Positions 11,202-23,399 of a DNA stretch of 64,000 bases are shown here, piece by piece; positions within the stretch are counted from its first letter, which is position 1; each line of letters starts with the position of its first letter. The DNA is from Glossina fuscipes. Taxonomy: Eukaryota > Arthropoda > Insecta > Diptera > Glossinidae. The notes beneath the pieces are model-generated. The model did no database searches, was not told the DNA's origin, and was given only the letters and a program-made list of their open reading frames with translations. Made by a program: the position numbers and the translations under genes. The stretch spans positions 2,236,007 through 2,300,006 of the forward strand of contig NW_023998431.1 in the NCBI RefSeq assembly GCF_014805625.2, written 5' to 3'.

Positions 11202-11660
11202 TGCAGACAAAGTACAAAAACCATTTGAGGACCAACAAGCACAAAGAGAAGGCAGCTGTGCTCTTAAAAGAAAATGTGTTTTATCACATCTCCGCCGACA
11301 TCGGAAAATGTGATACAATATAAAATCGTCAGCGACTCGAGGGATGAGATTGTAATAAACAAATTTTTGAATGATATCCGCACATTTATACACGAGCAAA
11401 TTCAAATCAAATTAGATGAATTTGGCTCTATAAAGTTCAACTTGAGGCTTTTTGGAGATTACGTGAAGGGCTTCGAAACAGAAATGGTGATAACACTCAA
11501 CGAAATTCGTTGCTGCAAGAGAAAACAGTGAAGTTGACGATAAGATTGACAAGCTTTTTATTGAGCTTAAAAGAGCAACTGAAGAATACCAGGAACGAGA
11601 TAGCGATTGGGCGATAGCAGAATTTTTCCGGATTTTTAAATGCTTTCTTTAACACTTTAA
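11202..11660 (+). pseudogene. Broken Polinton DNA polymerase B, N-terminal region
   Basis: Coding traces continue after the stop at 11199 through at least three frame changes: near 11196, near 11310 and near 11510. In the native frames one reads a C2H2-type histidine half, then FGSIKFNLRLFGDYVK (about 11420-11470), then an acidic helix and a SDWAIAEFFRI block (about 11610-11640). The order beta-rich IKF-L-L--YVK, helix, SGW-like motif is the usual lead-in to the exonuclease domain of protein-primed Polinton polymerases. Nothing of the exonuclease or polymerase motifs follows. Family assignment is from memory of the motif order, not a search. Confidence 0.55.
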
Positions 11661-11932
11661 ACTGACCGGGTTGCAAATATTTGCCCAATTTCTCTAAACT
11701 AGAGTTTAAGAATCTATTAGAATCTACAAAATTCAATAAATATTTTATCTTATTCCCTTCCATTACTCTCTTCGTAAACGAAATATATAATTCTTTGTTG
11801 CAAGGTATAACCGACAAATTAGACCCTAACTGCGTGGTAAAGAGATGGATATCGTACCTACTTAAATGATGGAAGACAACATGGAAGGTAGGGTAGCTTA
11901 AATTGAATGAAAAAAAAATAAATAAATAAGAC

Positions 11933-11986
11933 CCTTTTTGTTGCAGGCTAAAATTCGCGTCGACATTCCCCCATATATATACTACT
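11933..11986 (-). repeat. Right terminal inverted repeat (54 bp)
   Basis: Reverse complement of the left end with two mismatches, ending ACTACT at 11981-11986. About 270 bp of AT-rich sequence between the polymerase relic and this repeat has short frames on both strands that I cannot assign. Confidence 0.9.
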
Positions 11987-12109
11987 AATAAACGTATATC
12001 CGGTGGTCATATTTCATTAAATGACTTTTTAAATAAAGATTATTGTCTCCTTGTGTAAAGAAAATGCGCCTGCTGTTCTTAACCGACCTGTACGAGAACA
12101 AAAATTAAC

Positions 12110-12360
12110 TTTCAGGTTTGGTTTGTGGGCTAAAAGTGTCATTTTTGAACATGGAAAGGGCACTGCAGTATTACCGCCAATGAAGAACGCCAAAGAAACA
12201 TGCTAAGTGGACTTTTGCGGCTAAAGTTAATTCTCTTCGAGTTTGACGAAACGTGCTTTCAACAAAATGGTGCAAAATGACATAGTTTCTAGGATTGAAT
12301 GTCTACAGAAGTCCAGAGGCGACCATTTATATGATATCTATTGGAAATGAAAATGACATG
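12110..12360 (+). pseudogene. Tc1/mariner-type transposase C-terminal relic
   Basis: Near 12312-12350 the plus strand reads SRGDHLYDIYWK followed by TGA. This resembles the C-terminal signature SRGGHL-DIIFH of a group of insect Tc1/mariner transposases. About 60 bp upstream another frame reads CFQQNGAK, resembling the FQQDGATCH catalytic block. The two blocks are far too close and out of frame, so the copy is deleted and decayed. Terminal repeats were not located. Confidence 0.4.
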
Positions 12361-14270
12361 AACCGTTAGTTAATTTAGTTTTGATTACAAACTAAAGAAA
12401 ACTAAATTAGTCATTGGCCGTAATTTGTTCCAAATTTCGGTTTGGAATTCGCTATGGCTAATTCATTAGAAATCGAAAAAGAGGTTAACAAATGTAATTC
12501 GAACGGAATTATTATTCGTCTAGGTTTTCAAATCGGTGAATAATGAAAACGCACGAGATCGCAATGGTTTATAAATTCATTGCAGTACACCTTGCTGGGC
12601 TTCAAAGAGGTTTTGTTCACCGACGCTCGGCCTCATTATATTTTGTTTTTTTTTTTGCCGCTATTGATTATTGATTTTTAGAAACGAATTCGGAGCAATA
12701 TTACAAATATGTCACAAGTCACATGACAGGTAAGAGTTTTTTTTTTTTTTTTTGGGGTGTCTTTAATACTTAATGCGATTATTGTATAAAAAATTGAGTT
12801 TTGCTCGCAAACAACAAATTTGATAGGAGAATTATGGAAGAGACATACATTGTTTTCTCCTATGACTAATGACCGGTCACAAGGCTCACATACCGCTGGT
12901 AACCATTATGCCTTCGCTTTCTTACACTGACTAGCTTTTTAATACTTTTAGTGCAATTAAAAAGAAAGCTTCCGCTTTGTTTATATACCAGCGATAGGAG
13001 TATACTAAGTTTGTGATATTCTTTGTTGTATCAGTTCATGAGTTTAAATAATAGACGTAATTATACTGCGTTTAGTTAGTTTGCCGAAACTACGAATACA
13101 ATTTTAAAACCTCAACCCGAACAGTTTCTAAGTTCGTGGAATGAATTTAAAATCCATTTAAAATTGATTAAAAACGAAATTTATATAGTCTACACAACTT
13201 TTGGTACAGGGTGTATTTAATTTATGCGAATCTTTGCAAGATCCAGAAAGACTTCCGATATATCCATCTTTAATTGTACTAATCGATTCTAAATTTTTCA
13301 AGTCATCCCGTGGCGCACGGACGAATCGTATTGAAAGTGAATTAGATCGGATTATTTTTACGCTTTACTGAACGAGTAAAACTACTGCATTTAATCACGG
13401 CTGGCCGTTAAATAGCCTACAACACTTCGCTAAACACAGTTATTCATATAATGACTTTTCAAAATGTTATATGGAAAGTGGTTAAAGGTCATTTGTTCTT
13501 AGGACAGAGAGTGTAGCAAATTTCCTTAAAATATCTCGCAACTTGTCACCTATAGGTTGAACACAGATTGAATAATCATGCTGCAGATCAGGTGCATCAT
13601 TAATATCGACGATAAAACTGGATATTCAAGGATCGATTTGAGGCACAACTGACGTATTATAATTTGTTCCAACTAAATAAAAATAACACCTTCACTACGA
13701 ATCGCAATCAATAACAATTGATGCAATCCGACCCAATACAGTAAACACCCACTCAGGGAACGGTAGCAGCATTAAACACTAACCATTGCCCCTTGCGAGT
13801 CTGGCTTGTTCCGATCGCTGACCTATGGCCTGGTTGAGCAACGCTTCCATTGCTGTGGAGATACGTACATATATATAATCGCTTCTTGGATAGCTTCAAC
13901 GGATTTGACAAAAGATGGGAAAACGAAGTGATTTCAATGACAGGTTGTTTACTGATATAAGGCAATAATTTTGATAAAAAAAAAAAACAGCGAAAACTTA
14001 TTCAACATCTCAAAATTTTAAGGCCTAAGTACACGATTATCGTACCAACAGCCGCTTCCAAATTTAATATGTGTTCTGGATGTGGCTTAAAAAAACATTT
14101 ATTAAATGTAGGCATGTGGTTGTAACATGTTGTAAGGTAAGGTCTCAATACAAGACGCTGCATAAGTACATAGGATGGAAGACTATCCAGAAATTTAACC
14201 GAGATTTTTATTTTTAACTCTCGATTTACAGACGTTTTGCTTGTACCTAGTTTTGTGAAAACCGACGACT
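12361..14270. other. No gene recognised
   Basis: AT-rich sequence with scattered poly-T and poly-A runs. Short open frames have no recognisable domain and no splice-site support. Confidence 0.5.
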
Positions 14271-14279
14271 TTTCGCGAC

Positions 14280-14790
14280 AAGTGTTGACGAGTAGTTGCT
14301 GTGAATCGTTACAATCGAAAAAATGAAGATGGAAAACTAAAATTTGACACAACATTCCTTGATATGTTAACAATACAAGGTTAAAAATTGGTCGTGATAT
14401 AACATAACTCCGTGAATATATTAACGCCCAAATGGATAGGATAACTTATATATTATGTGCAAATATGGTTCAAATCGGTTTATTAAGACATCCACAATAA
14501 AATGACTGAAATGATTTCAATTCGATTTTTACCGCTTTCTCCACCCAATTACAATTAAATTGGAAAAGAATTTATTCATATTCTCTCGTATAGCTTTCGA
14601 TCGATCTTCATGTTCAGTCCAAAAATCGATTTACTAACACATCCACGTCCGATCTGTTCAATTGACGGGTTTTCATAAAAATAGTTTACACAAAATTTGC
14701 AAATAACAAAATGGGCGTGTTCCAGAAAAAAAGTGTAAGCACATAAGTTTGCTGCATTATATCATTAAGGTATATACTTTGTTACGCAGA
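14280..14790. repeat. Dispersed repeat family C, rearranged copy
   Basis: The minus strand of about 14280-14375 resembles 48640-48720 (shared TTCATTTTTNCGANTNTAACGATTCACA-type block). The plus strand of about 14705-14770 resembles 48772-48835 (shared GGGCGTGTNCCAGAR...TTTGCTGSATTATATCATTA). The two halves are in opposite orientation here but in the same orientation near 48.7 kb. No function recognised. Confidence 0.45.
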
Positions 14791-14799
14791 ATTTTTAAG

Positions 14800-16130
14800 T
14801 CTAAAGTAAAGAAATAGTCAAATTGACTGATTGGGCTGACGTAAATCTGGTGGCAGTGTTGCACACGAATAAAAATTAGCGAGTGCTAGGTCGTTTGCAC
14901 TGTTTCGCAATAATTACAAGTTGACAAGCGGCAAGTGCGTGAACAGGGAATCAAACGTTTTCATTTTCTCGACATTAATTGTGACAGCTACCCTTGCTTA
15001 AAATGCCGTCCGCCAATATACACAATCTCGTATTTATTCTAGAACACTGCAGGCATGACTTTTTTGAATGGTGATCTGGCATGCTCGACCGATTTGCGAT
15101 GGGTTTAGGAAATATTTTAACAACTTTAGATATGAATATCGAGCACGGACGGAATTAAATATATATACGCCAAGCATTATTGTTTTTGCAAAAAATGGAT
15201 GGGTAGATAGACTGACCTAAGCTAAATTGGTTCAGGATTGTAACTTTGATCACGACTATACGTATTCCATTAGACATTTGATGCGTATTTTTGGACACGG
15301 ATGTTGCAAAGAGAAAGACAAATTTTTTATACATACATCCTTGAATATTAAATATTCAAAATTAATTATGTTCAACGGAGAGTGAGTGTACAACTTCTCA
15401 GCACAATTCTCGCTAAGCTATTGAAGACTTGTTTAGTTTTGCGCATTTTTCAATATCAAATACTGAAGGGGTCACCGTGTAAGTGATAAAGAGATGTTAG
15501 ACTGAATTGTACGAACGAGCCCAACGTTTTTTGATCGGTATATCATTGTACTTGGGAAACTCAGTTCGACTTGAAATAAAAAATCTTGTTTTTATGCCGA
15601 ATAATAAAATGGAAGTTAGCTATGAAATCGTGTACCGCAGATGAGTCAAAGTCAAACAAGGAATGAATGGAAATGGAAAGGAAGGCGATGGCTAAAAAAT
15701 GCTTCGAAGAAAAAACATTGAAGAAGACAGAAAACGGAAGAAACGAGCGATCCCAGAAAGTCAGAAGCACCATTCCATTAGATGTACGACTTAAGATGTG
15801 ATATTTATTTCCAAGACGATCGCACAAACCTCTACAATTAGTTAATTAATGTTTTTGAAAGTGTGCTTTTCGTTGGGCGTTTCAAGCAGACAATCTGCAG
15901 ATAGTGTGTCAAACGTAACGCGTGAAAAACATAATGCAAGTAATAAACGATATTTGATAGTAGCAGATAGTAACAGCCTTTAGGTAATTGCACACATAAA
16001 AAAACCATTTGTTTTATTATGCGAGAGCTTTTGAGTGACTACTTGTTAACGATTTGAAAATTTGATTAGGACATGAAAAAAATTTGAAAACCAACTTCAA
16101 TGTCTTAATGTCTTTCTTTTTTTGTTTTTT
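14800..16130. other. No gene recognised
   Basis: AT-rich intergenic sequence. No conserved open frame or repeat end was identified. Confidence 0.5.
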
Positions 16131-16136
16131 TTTTTT

Positions 16137-16362
16137 TTTAATATGAGCAATCGGTCAGAGACGGTCCCCTAATACCGAAGCGAAGAAAGGGAAAGGGAAA
16201 TGAATATGGTGGCCGCAGGGCCGGTAAGTGGTATGCCTTCACCGTCTAACCATTCCGCGTAGCTGCAATCAAAATGCACTCATTCTCTCTTTCTTGAAAT
16301 TTTAACTTACGAACACGGACTTCGTAGTCGTGATTCTTACCTACTTGTGTGTGTACTCATGT
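16137..16362 (-). repeat. SINE-like element, copy 1
   Basis: In minus orientation it runs from a CATGAGTA head through GGTAAGAATCACGACT and a GGTGAAGGC block to the tail AGGGGACCGTC...ATATT, followed by poly-A (poly-T on the plus strand at 16117-16139). The same order recurs at 19703-19925 and 59100-59350. Tail poly-A, about 230 bp length, a tRNA-like head and the absence of coding capacity fit a SINE family that I cannot name. Confidence 0.6.
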
Positions 16363-16379
16363 GAACAATGAAAAAAAAT

Positions 16380-19300
16380 TGAAATTGAATTGAAGATCCC
16401 AGAGCAAGTGCCTATGCTAAATCGTTACATCGTAACTTAGTTGTGAAAACAATTTGAGATCAATTTTGTTTTTTAGACAAAGTTTTCAATTTTCTGTCAA
16501 GTGTTCAGTGAACAGGTACACGGACAAGACAATATCGATTCCGCTATTTAAATTTATCATAGCATCGTAAATATTTGATAGAGTTCCCAATACAAATTCT
16601 CTAATATTGCAAAGCCGTCACCAAAAAAAAAAAAAAAAAACCAATTGACTATAGCATGACCCAGCATTTTTTGATCATTCATTTTAATAACTTAACTTGA
16701 AGCCGTTAATGTCTTTTATTTCAAGTCGTGCAAAGTAATCGATATTGAGTTTAGTATTTTTTAGACTGGATGATATTATGTGTTTGCAATATTATATTAC
16801 CATATACCATACGGTCAATATATATACATATATGTGGAAGAATCAATGAATGTCAGCGTTTTGTCCTGATTCATGTACGCAGCATTCGCGGTAGAAGAGA
16901 AAAAAATGAAATATTTCTCAATTTTTTTTATACGATGAACCAATGCATTGAGGCACGTACATCTTACAGTACTGCACTGCATTGATTTCCGTATTAATCT
17001 AGTAAAGATAAAAAATAAAAAATAAAAGAAGCAACAACAATTGCTACACAGCAGACATGCAAAGTTATTAGCGCAACTCACCGTTTAGCAGTTTAATGAA
17101 ATGTTTTCAATTAAATGCAAATTTCGTCATCAAACATTTGTGATGAAATTAATAAATTTGCTTTGTTTCTTTGTTTTTTATATCGTAAGAAAAATTAAAC
17201 TTTTTCCCGAAGTACACACATATACATATGGCTATATGGAAATGCAACAATTTAAGAAAGTCAAATCTTTTGATTTTATTAATACCTCTTTATTTATTTA
17301 TTTATTATAATTTTTTTTATTTTATTTATTTATTTTTTTTTTTATTTAATGTACAGTAAGCAAAGAAAATGAATTTCGACAAATTGGAGAAACGAGATGC
17401 AAATGCTTCATGCTTTCTCTTCCTTTTATTGAGTTGTTTATCATATAATCATTTACTCTGGATATCATCTGTCACTTATTGGTCCGCTAATGACACATTT
17501 TATCATTTTTTTCATTTCTTTTATTTTTCATTTATTAATTTTTTGCTTCTTTCCATCTCTCTCTCTCTCTCTATCTCTCGCTTATTTCTTATTTAACACT
17601 TTTTTAACTTAATTGTTGCGTCTTAGGGATGCACGTGTGTTCGTAACCACGTTCAGTATATATTTGAATCGCAGTTAAAACATTACACTAAAGAAATGCG
17701 AAAAGAAATTGATGAAAACTTTTAAGTTTAAAACACCATGTGATTGCCTCTTTATTTTTTTCTTCCTTCATCTCTTGCTTGCTTTACTGGCTTACGGTTT
17801 GTCTGCGGTGGCTAATAAGCCGCTAATGCCTCCACTAGATAATGCCTCGCTTTTGGACTGAATGATCGGTCGGTCGATTGACTCTTTTTTACTTAAGACA
17901 CAGTCAATGTGTATGTTTGTGTGGATGCCTTTAAATGTTTAGCCGCAGGGTGGGTAAAGTGGCTCTTGCTTTATGGAGAGACTAAGTCAAGTTGTTTTTC
18001 TTGATTTTTCTTTTCTTTTTTATTGTTGCGCTTTTCAATGCTCTGTTGAGTTTTGTTGTTAGCTCGTTGTAAATGTTAAAGTCGTGTTGTTTGTTGTGTG
18101 TTTATGGTTTAGTTTAATTTTTTCTTGATAATTCACTCTTCTCTCGCGGTAATGTGTGGTTTATTTTCTGTTTTTTGTTTTCTGTTTCTGTTAGGAGTCT
18201 CCCGTAAGCGAAGCTATATATTGTTTAAGTTTTATCGCTTAGGTTAGTCTTTTTTTCTTTTCTTTTTTTTTTTTTTGTTTTCATTTTTTTTTTTTTACTT
18301 TTCTTTAAGAATTTGTTTACAATTGCTACACTCTTGTCTAATTTTCTTTTTAATTTTTGTATTTATTTCACGATTCTATGGTCAAGCAACAATAAATTAC
18401 GCTATCTAGGCACATACTCTCCAAGCATTATCCAAGCATCTCTTCTAATAAATATGCTTGTTTGTGTGTATGTATGTATGTATGTATGTATGTATGTATG
18501 TGTAATGCTTATATACATCATATCATGTATATTTGTTTAGATGTATTATTACAGTGTATATTGGAATTATTAGAAATTATGTATGATTTCCTTATGCATT
18601 GCTCTTGAACAACGGTATCATTTCACTTCAGATATAAAACCTGCTTAAACGTATACATGTGCAAACTAATTATTACTATTACGTAAGCGTGCTGTTTGCT
18701 ACGTTCTGTATTGTTTAATGTAATCTATAATATATAGATATATACTGAAGCATATTTTTCTTACGTTTTATCTCTATAACGTACGAAACGAAACACAAAT
18801 GGTAGTCAGACGTGATAAGATCCTGGCTTTTAAAGCTTACCTGCATAGCTCACTCAAGTCATTGATAAATAATGAAATGCGTATGTCCTAGGATTGTCGC
18901 AAATTTGACGCTTTCCCTGTTATCCGATTCAGGACGTTTTATTTCACGCTTTAATCGCAATCATTTATTGACAGTAGAGAGTGGGAATGAATTGTCTGGC
19001 CGCGTTGACGTAACTCATATTATCCGGTAATTTTGCATCATAAAAATTGTGCATTTTTCGCAAATCTACGAAGCGTTATCGTCTTGGTTGAAGTAATCTT
19101 TTTTTTTTTTTTAATTTTGGTCTCATTTTTAGATATTGATGTGTGTTTTAATTATCTACGGACTATTAACAATTTCCATGTCCATGTTATTAGTAAAGAT
19201 ATTCTGTAATTATGCATGTTTTCTATGAATTCTTATGATCACAATCTCTTGAAAGTGTCCAATACCAATACAGTTTTACTTCGTTAAAGAGCGAAACCAG

Positions 19301-19690
19301 CATAACGTATTGTATAATTGTGAGTATAAATATTTAAAAGAATCTTAGCTAAGTTAGTGTTTTGAAATCGGCTTTGGTTTGCATTTCATTTGAACTTATA
19401 ACATCAACTGTAATTTCCTGGACCATTGGTAACATTTACAAACATTCCACAAAGACGTAACAGAGAAGCTATATGCGCGCTACACATTCAAATTTTCATT
19501 ATCGCAAACTTAAACAATTTTTATCTTAATTCCTGAATGAGGGGGGCATACTTAACTTACCATAATGTTTGCAATGCCTGAAAGGAAGCTTTCCGTAGGC
19601 AATATAGCCATGTCCGCCCCTCTTCGTATCCGTGTATCTATATGTCCGTCTGTGTGTAGTGTGCTGTTAGCATTCTTCTGCATATAAAAT
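16380..19690. other. Non-coding, low-complexity rich
   Basis: No conserved coding region found. It holds T-rich blocks (17290-17350, 18240-18300), a (CT)n run near 17558-17575 and a (TATG)n microsatellite at about 18468-18500. The segment 17600-18200 is richer in T/G and could be the 3' untranslated region of a gene on either strand, but no attached coding exon was seen. Confidence 0.45.
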
Positions 19691-19702
19691 TCAAAAAAAA
19701 AA

Positions 19703-19925
19703 GTTTTTTTTTATATGATCAATCACTCGGGAAGGTGTCCCCTATTCGCGTAGCGCAGTGACGGACCGAAAGACATGACGGAAGCGAAAGAAAAAGAAAG
19801 AAATACGAAGGTGGTAGGTGCCGACTCATGAATGTCAGCCCAGTCGACATGTGTTCCGCCTTCACCGACTGAGCGTTGACTATAGCTACGACAAAGTAAT
19901 CTCTACCGCACTGAGGTCGATATTG
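19703..19925 (-). repeat. SINE-like element, copy 2 (5' truncated)
   Basis: Minus-strand order: ACCTCAGTGCGGTAGAG, then GGTGAAGGCGG, then AGGGGACACCTTCCCGAGTG, then a poly-A tail. It lacks the head seen in copies 1 and 3. 5' truncation is the usual fate of LINE-mobilised elements. Confidence 0.6.
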
Positions 19926-19929
19926 AAAA

Positions 19930-20718
19930 TGAATACCAAATCGATCAAAGGACTCCTTAATAATAACTTGATAACGTTGATAAAGGTTAGTACTTTAATA
20001 TGGATGGGGGTGGATACACAAGATTTGATACCTGCCGAATATAATTTACTCACTTGTTTTATATGTGGCTGTATTTTAAGTATATTCCGAAAATATCAAT
20101 AAGATGCATACTGAATATTCATTCAACCTGAGGTACAAATTTTTTTACATCTAATCTTAATGACTTCGAAGTATGTCAGTTTTTTTTATCTCTTAACGAA
20201 CTCGGGCTAAATATGAACTCAAAAATTTTTTGCATTATAATAGGACGGGAAAACGAAACATTAAAATATCCGCGTAACATCATCACATTTCAAATTTAAG
20301 TAAAATAATTCAGTGTATTGATATATCTGCCTTGTGTTACGAAAGCTTCTCTCGAGTTGAGCTGAGTTTCGAAAGGAATTGACGAGTAAAAATCTACCCG
20401 CTTTCCGTGCAAAAAGAGCTCTTTCTGGTCACCTTAATATTTGACGTTTGGCAGCACTCTTTTTACGGACTAACTGAAAAATAAAAACACCTATGAGATA
20501 AAGTTGTAAGAAGCAGTTATTTATTGTAGCTTAAAATCATACATGAAGTGCAAAATTTTTTATTTGTTTTATCCTTTCTTTTTTTGTGTTAGAAATTGTA
20601 CACGAAATCCATTTTAAAAATTTTTAAATTTTGTCCGAATTTATGATAAATGCAATGTTACCGCATAGCTTAAGAACTTGAGCTGAGCTGTTCTTATCCA
20701 TTTCAGAAAGAGATATGT
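19930..20718. other. 3' flank of the ring-finger gene; no other gene seen
   Basis: AT-rich sequence downstream (minus strand) of the E3 ligase. T-rich on the plus strand, with no recognised coding block. Confidence 0.4.
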
Positions 20719-20720
20719 AT

Positions 20721-21713
20721 TTAATCCGAATCGTTATCGAAAAAATCCATTTCTTCAAATACACACATGAAAAGACATGATCGCTGATCAGATGATGCTC
20801 TGTTGCCACCGTCTTCGATGCTCGTGTTATTAATTGCTGTTGTATTCGCAACTTCCAATGTCATCTCATTAGCGATATCAGTTGTTTCAGTTTCACGTGG
20901 TACGGCCTGCATGGGAAAGGTATTAGTGCCAGTGTGTTCGCGTTAGTCCGCATTAACGGCGTCCTTCTTGTCACCATCGATCAGCGATTTACGACATATT
21001 GGACAAGTTCCATGCAAGACTAACCATGGAACAATGCAATCTTCATGATACAAATGAAAACATGACAATCTACGCACCGTCTCTTCTAATTTAAAATATT
21101 CCCAGCATACTGAGCATTGTTGCTTTTCATTTACCACATCTTCAGTTATTCCAATTTTAGGTATTTCATCAATTTTGTGGCGAGGCAAGGGAGGTGGCCC
21201 CGAAAATTCCATTAGATTCAAAAATTGCATAACAATGGCGTCTAGACCTTCGCGACCCAAAGCATTATCACTCAAATTATCCATAGAAACCATTTGCTGT
21301 CCGCCAGTTGCTTGCACTTCGACATCAAAACGTAAGGTCGGACGTACTCGCCCTCTATCACTTACATCATTATCAAAATTACCCGTTACAGTAACTAAAT
21401 TATTTACAGTATCGGCCCGACCGTTGCCCGTATCAATGGATATTTCCAAATTGGCTTCGCCGTCCGAACCAAATGATGCGGCCAATTCTTTTAGTAATGC
21501 ATCCATATCGAATGATATTGATTGCTCAATAGAGCCATCCCCAGCGACATTAATTGAGATATTAGGAATAGGAGGTAGTCGTTCTTCGATAAAACCTCCA
21601 GCGCACAAAGGACATGTGAAATCTATATTCGGCGCACCTATTTCCGCAACACACATATGACAATAGAAATGCGCTGGCGTTCCATCTCGTTCATCCGTGA
21701 CCGCTTCAGCCAT
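20721..21713 (-). CDS. RNF126/RNF115-type E3 ubiquitin ligase (Iruka-like)
   Basis: A RING-H2 E3 ligase of the RNF126/RNF115 family, which ubiquitylates cytosolic substrates including mislocalised hydrophobic proteins. Exon 1 (21713-20958) encodes an N-terminal zinc finger (C18, C21, C34, C37), an acidic middle and the RING: C200, C203, C218, H220, H223, C226, C237, C240. Read straight through, it stops after residue 256. A 51-nt intron (20957-20907; weak GTTAAT donor, good CCCATGCAG acceptor, both phase 0) would replace the last four residues with a 61-residue tail ending FEEMDFFDNDSD and TAA at 20721-20723. Drosophila Iruka also has a low-complexity tail ending in an acidic aromatic motif, so I favour the spliced 313-residue form. 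The ATG at 21713 is the natural start, just ahead of the zinc finger. Confidence 0.85.
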
Positions 21714-21719
21714 TTGACA

Positions 21720-22630
21720 GCAATCGTATTAATTTTAGTAGCACTTTGTGGGAGTAGTTACGAATTTTTTTCTATTATTCCGATTGATATTAATTCGCTT
21801 TTCAATATATCGAAAAGTACGCGTCATTCAAAAAAAATTTTCTTCGTTGACATATTTGACGTTTTTTTCGTTGTATACTAAGTTCGCAAGCTTGCTGTCT
21901 TTGATATTTTACAGTTTCACAAATCGTTTCTACCTCATTTTTGAATTTTTTACTTATATATTTACTTATTTATATACTTATATATATACTTATTTTTATT
22001 TATATATATTCTTTTTTTTAAGAATATTTAAGAACGATATTTTACATAATATGCACAATGAATATGTAAGAAATTTTCTTTATCGTAAGCTTATTCATGA
22101 TATATAGACGATATAATAGAAGATATGAAGGCGTTTATCGTTTTTAGAGAACAATTCTTTCAAAATCGATTCGTAATCGATTGAGATTATTTTTAAATCC
22201 ATTTCGTAAATTTTAGATCGTGGGTTATATAAAGAAATGCATAAATATTTTTGATTTTTCGAATATGAAATCGTGTCTTAATCTGCCGACATGACCCGTT
22301 ATCAGGTACACACGATAACGAAAATTAATTTTCAGTTTATGAGTTCAACTTTCACGATTTTAAAAGCCTCAACAAGACGACGACTTGCTAAGCTGCAACG
22401 GCTAAAAGTGCCAACTTAGTTAATGTGATGTATACATCCTTGGTGTCACGAAAAGCATAACAAAATTAATATGAACTTATTTCTGATTTGTGGATATTGA
22501 AATTTATACAGAAAAGCCATGAAGAAGTTAAGTGAAAATCTTGATTTCTTATTTAATCGGAAAGGCTGCTAGGGTAATACAACAGAAGGCTATAAATACA
22601 AATTAGGTGAACTGAAACTCTTTTCTTTCT
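21720..22630. other. 5' flank of the E3 ligase gene; AT-rich spacer
   Basis: This contains the presumed minus-strand promoter just above 21713 and very AT-rich sequence with TATATACTTATTT repeats around 21950-22010. The long frames here come from low complexity. Confidence 0.4.
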
Positions 22631-22649
22631 TCTTTTCTTTTATTTTTTT

Positions 22650-23390
22650 TAGGTACAAACCTCTTCCAAAAACTACGCAACTTTTATTTTTGAAGAACAC
22701 ATTTCAATACACCAAGGTCAATATGGGTTTCTAAAAGCCAACAGCGGCGCCGAAATAATTGTCGACCTGTTCAAGACGAAGGACACTTGCATAATAACTC
22801 ATTCAATTCATTTTGTTTGCATGCGAAGCTACGTGAAGTATGGGTGCCTATCTAATCCGCATACGATTCTATGTCGATGTAGTTACGCATATCTCTTTTA
22901 TTCGATCTTTTTATATTCGCAGCGCACGTACATACATCAGATTCCAAAATCGGCATCAAGTAGTCACAAGTAGATGTCGATTTAATATTTATCTTGGCCG
23001 TCTTGACGTTTGAGAACCAAACAACAAAAACAACGAACAAATTCGCCATTAGACACCGTATAATCTAACGAAAGATGCCATCTCATCATCAAATTTTCGT
23101 AATATATTGAGTAATCCAAAATGCTACCTTCCACCGACATTTGGTGAGATATTTTAAAATCGGAGATTTTTCTCATATAGATAGTGGCAATATGGCAATT
23201 AATCATAAAACTAATGCGACTCATTTCAGATTCAATACCATTCGGAAGCGATATCATTGTTCCGAATTTCAATACACATGCCTGCAAGATTTGCAATTTG
23301 GAAATTGAAGACAAACTGAACATTGTGGCCATGGTTAAGACAATGCCGAAAATAATGCTAAAACGATTGGTTTATCTATAGTCCTTCCGA
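22650..23390. pseudogene. Uncertain coding relic
   Basis: On the plus strand an open frame of about 105 codons follows a T-rich stretch ending TTTTTTAG at 22652 and runs to about 22975 (it includes YGFLKANSGAEIIVDLF). A 116-codon minus-strand frame occupies 22982-23332, and a second minus frame with a hydrophobic start overlaps it (23049-22852). The composition is less simple than the surroundings, which suggests a former gene. The strand cannot be decided and no family was recognised. Confidence 0.2.
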
Positions 23391-23399
23391 GTGTTGTGT

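Larger units (their letters stand above)
9611..11986 (+). mobile_element. Internally deleted Polinton/Maverick element (2,376 bp)
   Basis: The ends are perfect-looking inverted repeats: 9611-9664 and the reverse complement of 11933-11986 match over 54 positions with only two mismatches. They begin AGTAGTATATATATGGGGG, and the element starts with AG and ends with CT. A near-identical 6-bp direct repeat flanks it. Inside are a G-poor left arm with a (CA)n tract, tandem repeats, a TATA-driven zinc-finger ORF and shifted frames like the N-terminus of Polinton protein-primed DNA polymerase B. Full Polintons are usually 15-20 kb and encode integrase, ATPase, protease and capsid proteins; none of these is visible. 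It is therefore a non-autonomous deletion derivative that could only have moved with help supplied in trans. Confidence 0.8.
9605..11992. repeat. 6-bp target-site duplication flanking the Polinton-like element
   Basis: The six bases before the left end (9605-9610) are AATGAA and the six after the right end (11987-11992) are AATAAA, a 5/6 match. Polintons/Mavericks are known to make 6-bp target duplications, so both the size and the position fit. Confidence 0.6.

Noticed and set aside
9611..11986. The element as a domesticated host zinc-finger gene
   Set aside because: Matching inverted ends, a flanking 6-bp repeat and polymerase-like frames behind the ORF favour a transposon over a host gene.
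21175..21660. A 161-codon plus-strand frame
   Set aside because: It is antisense to the E3 ligase exon, whose minus-strand RING and zinc-finger residues are unmistakable.
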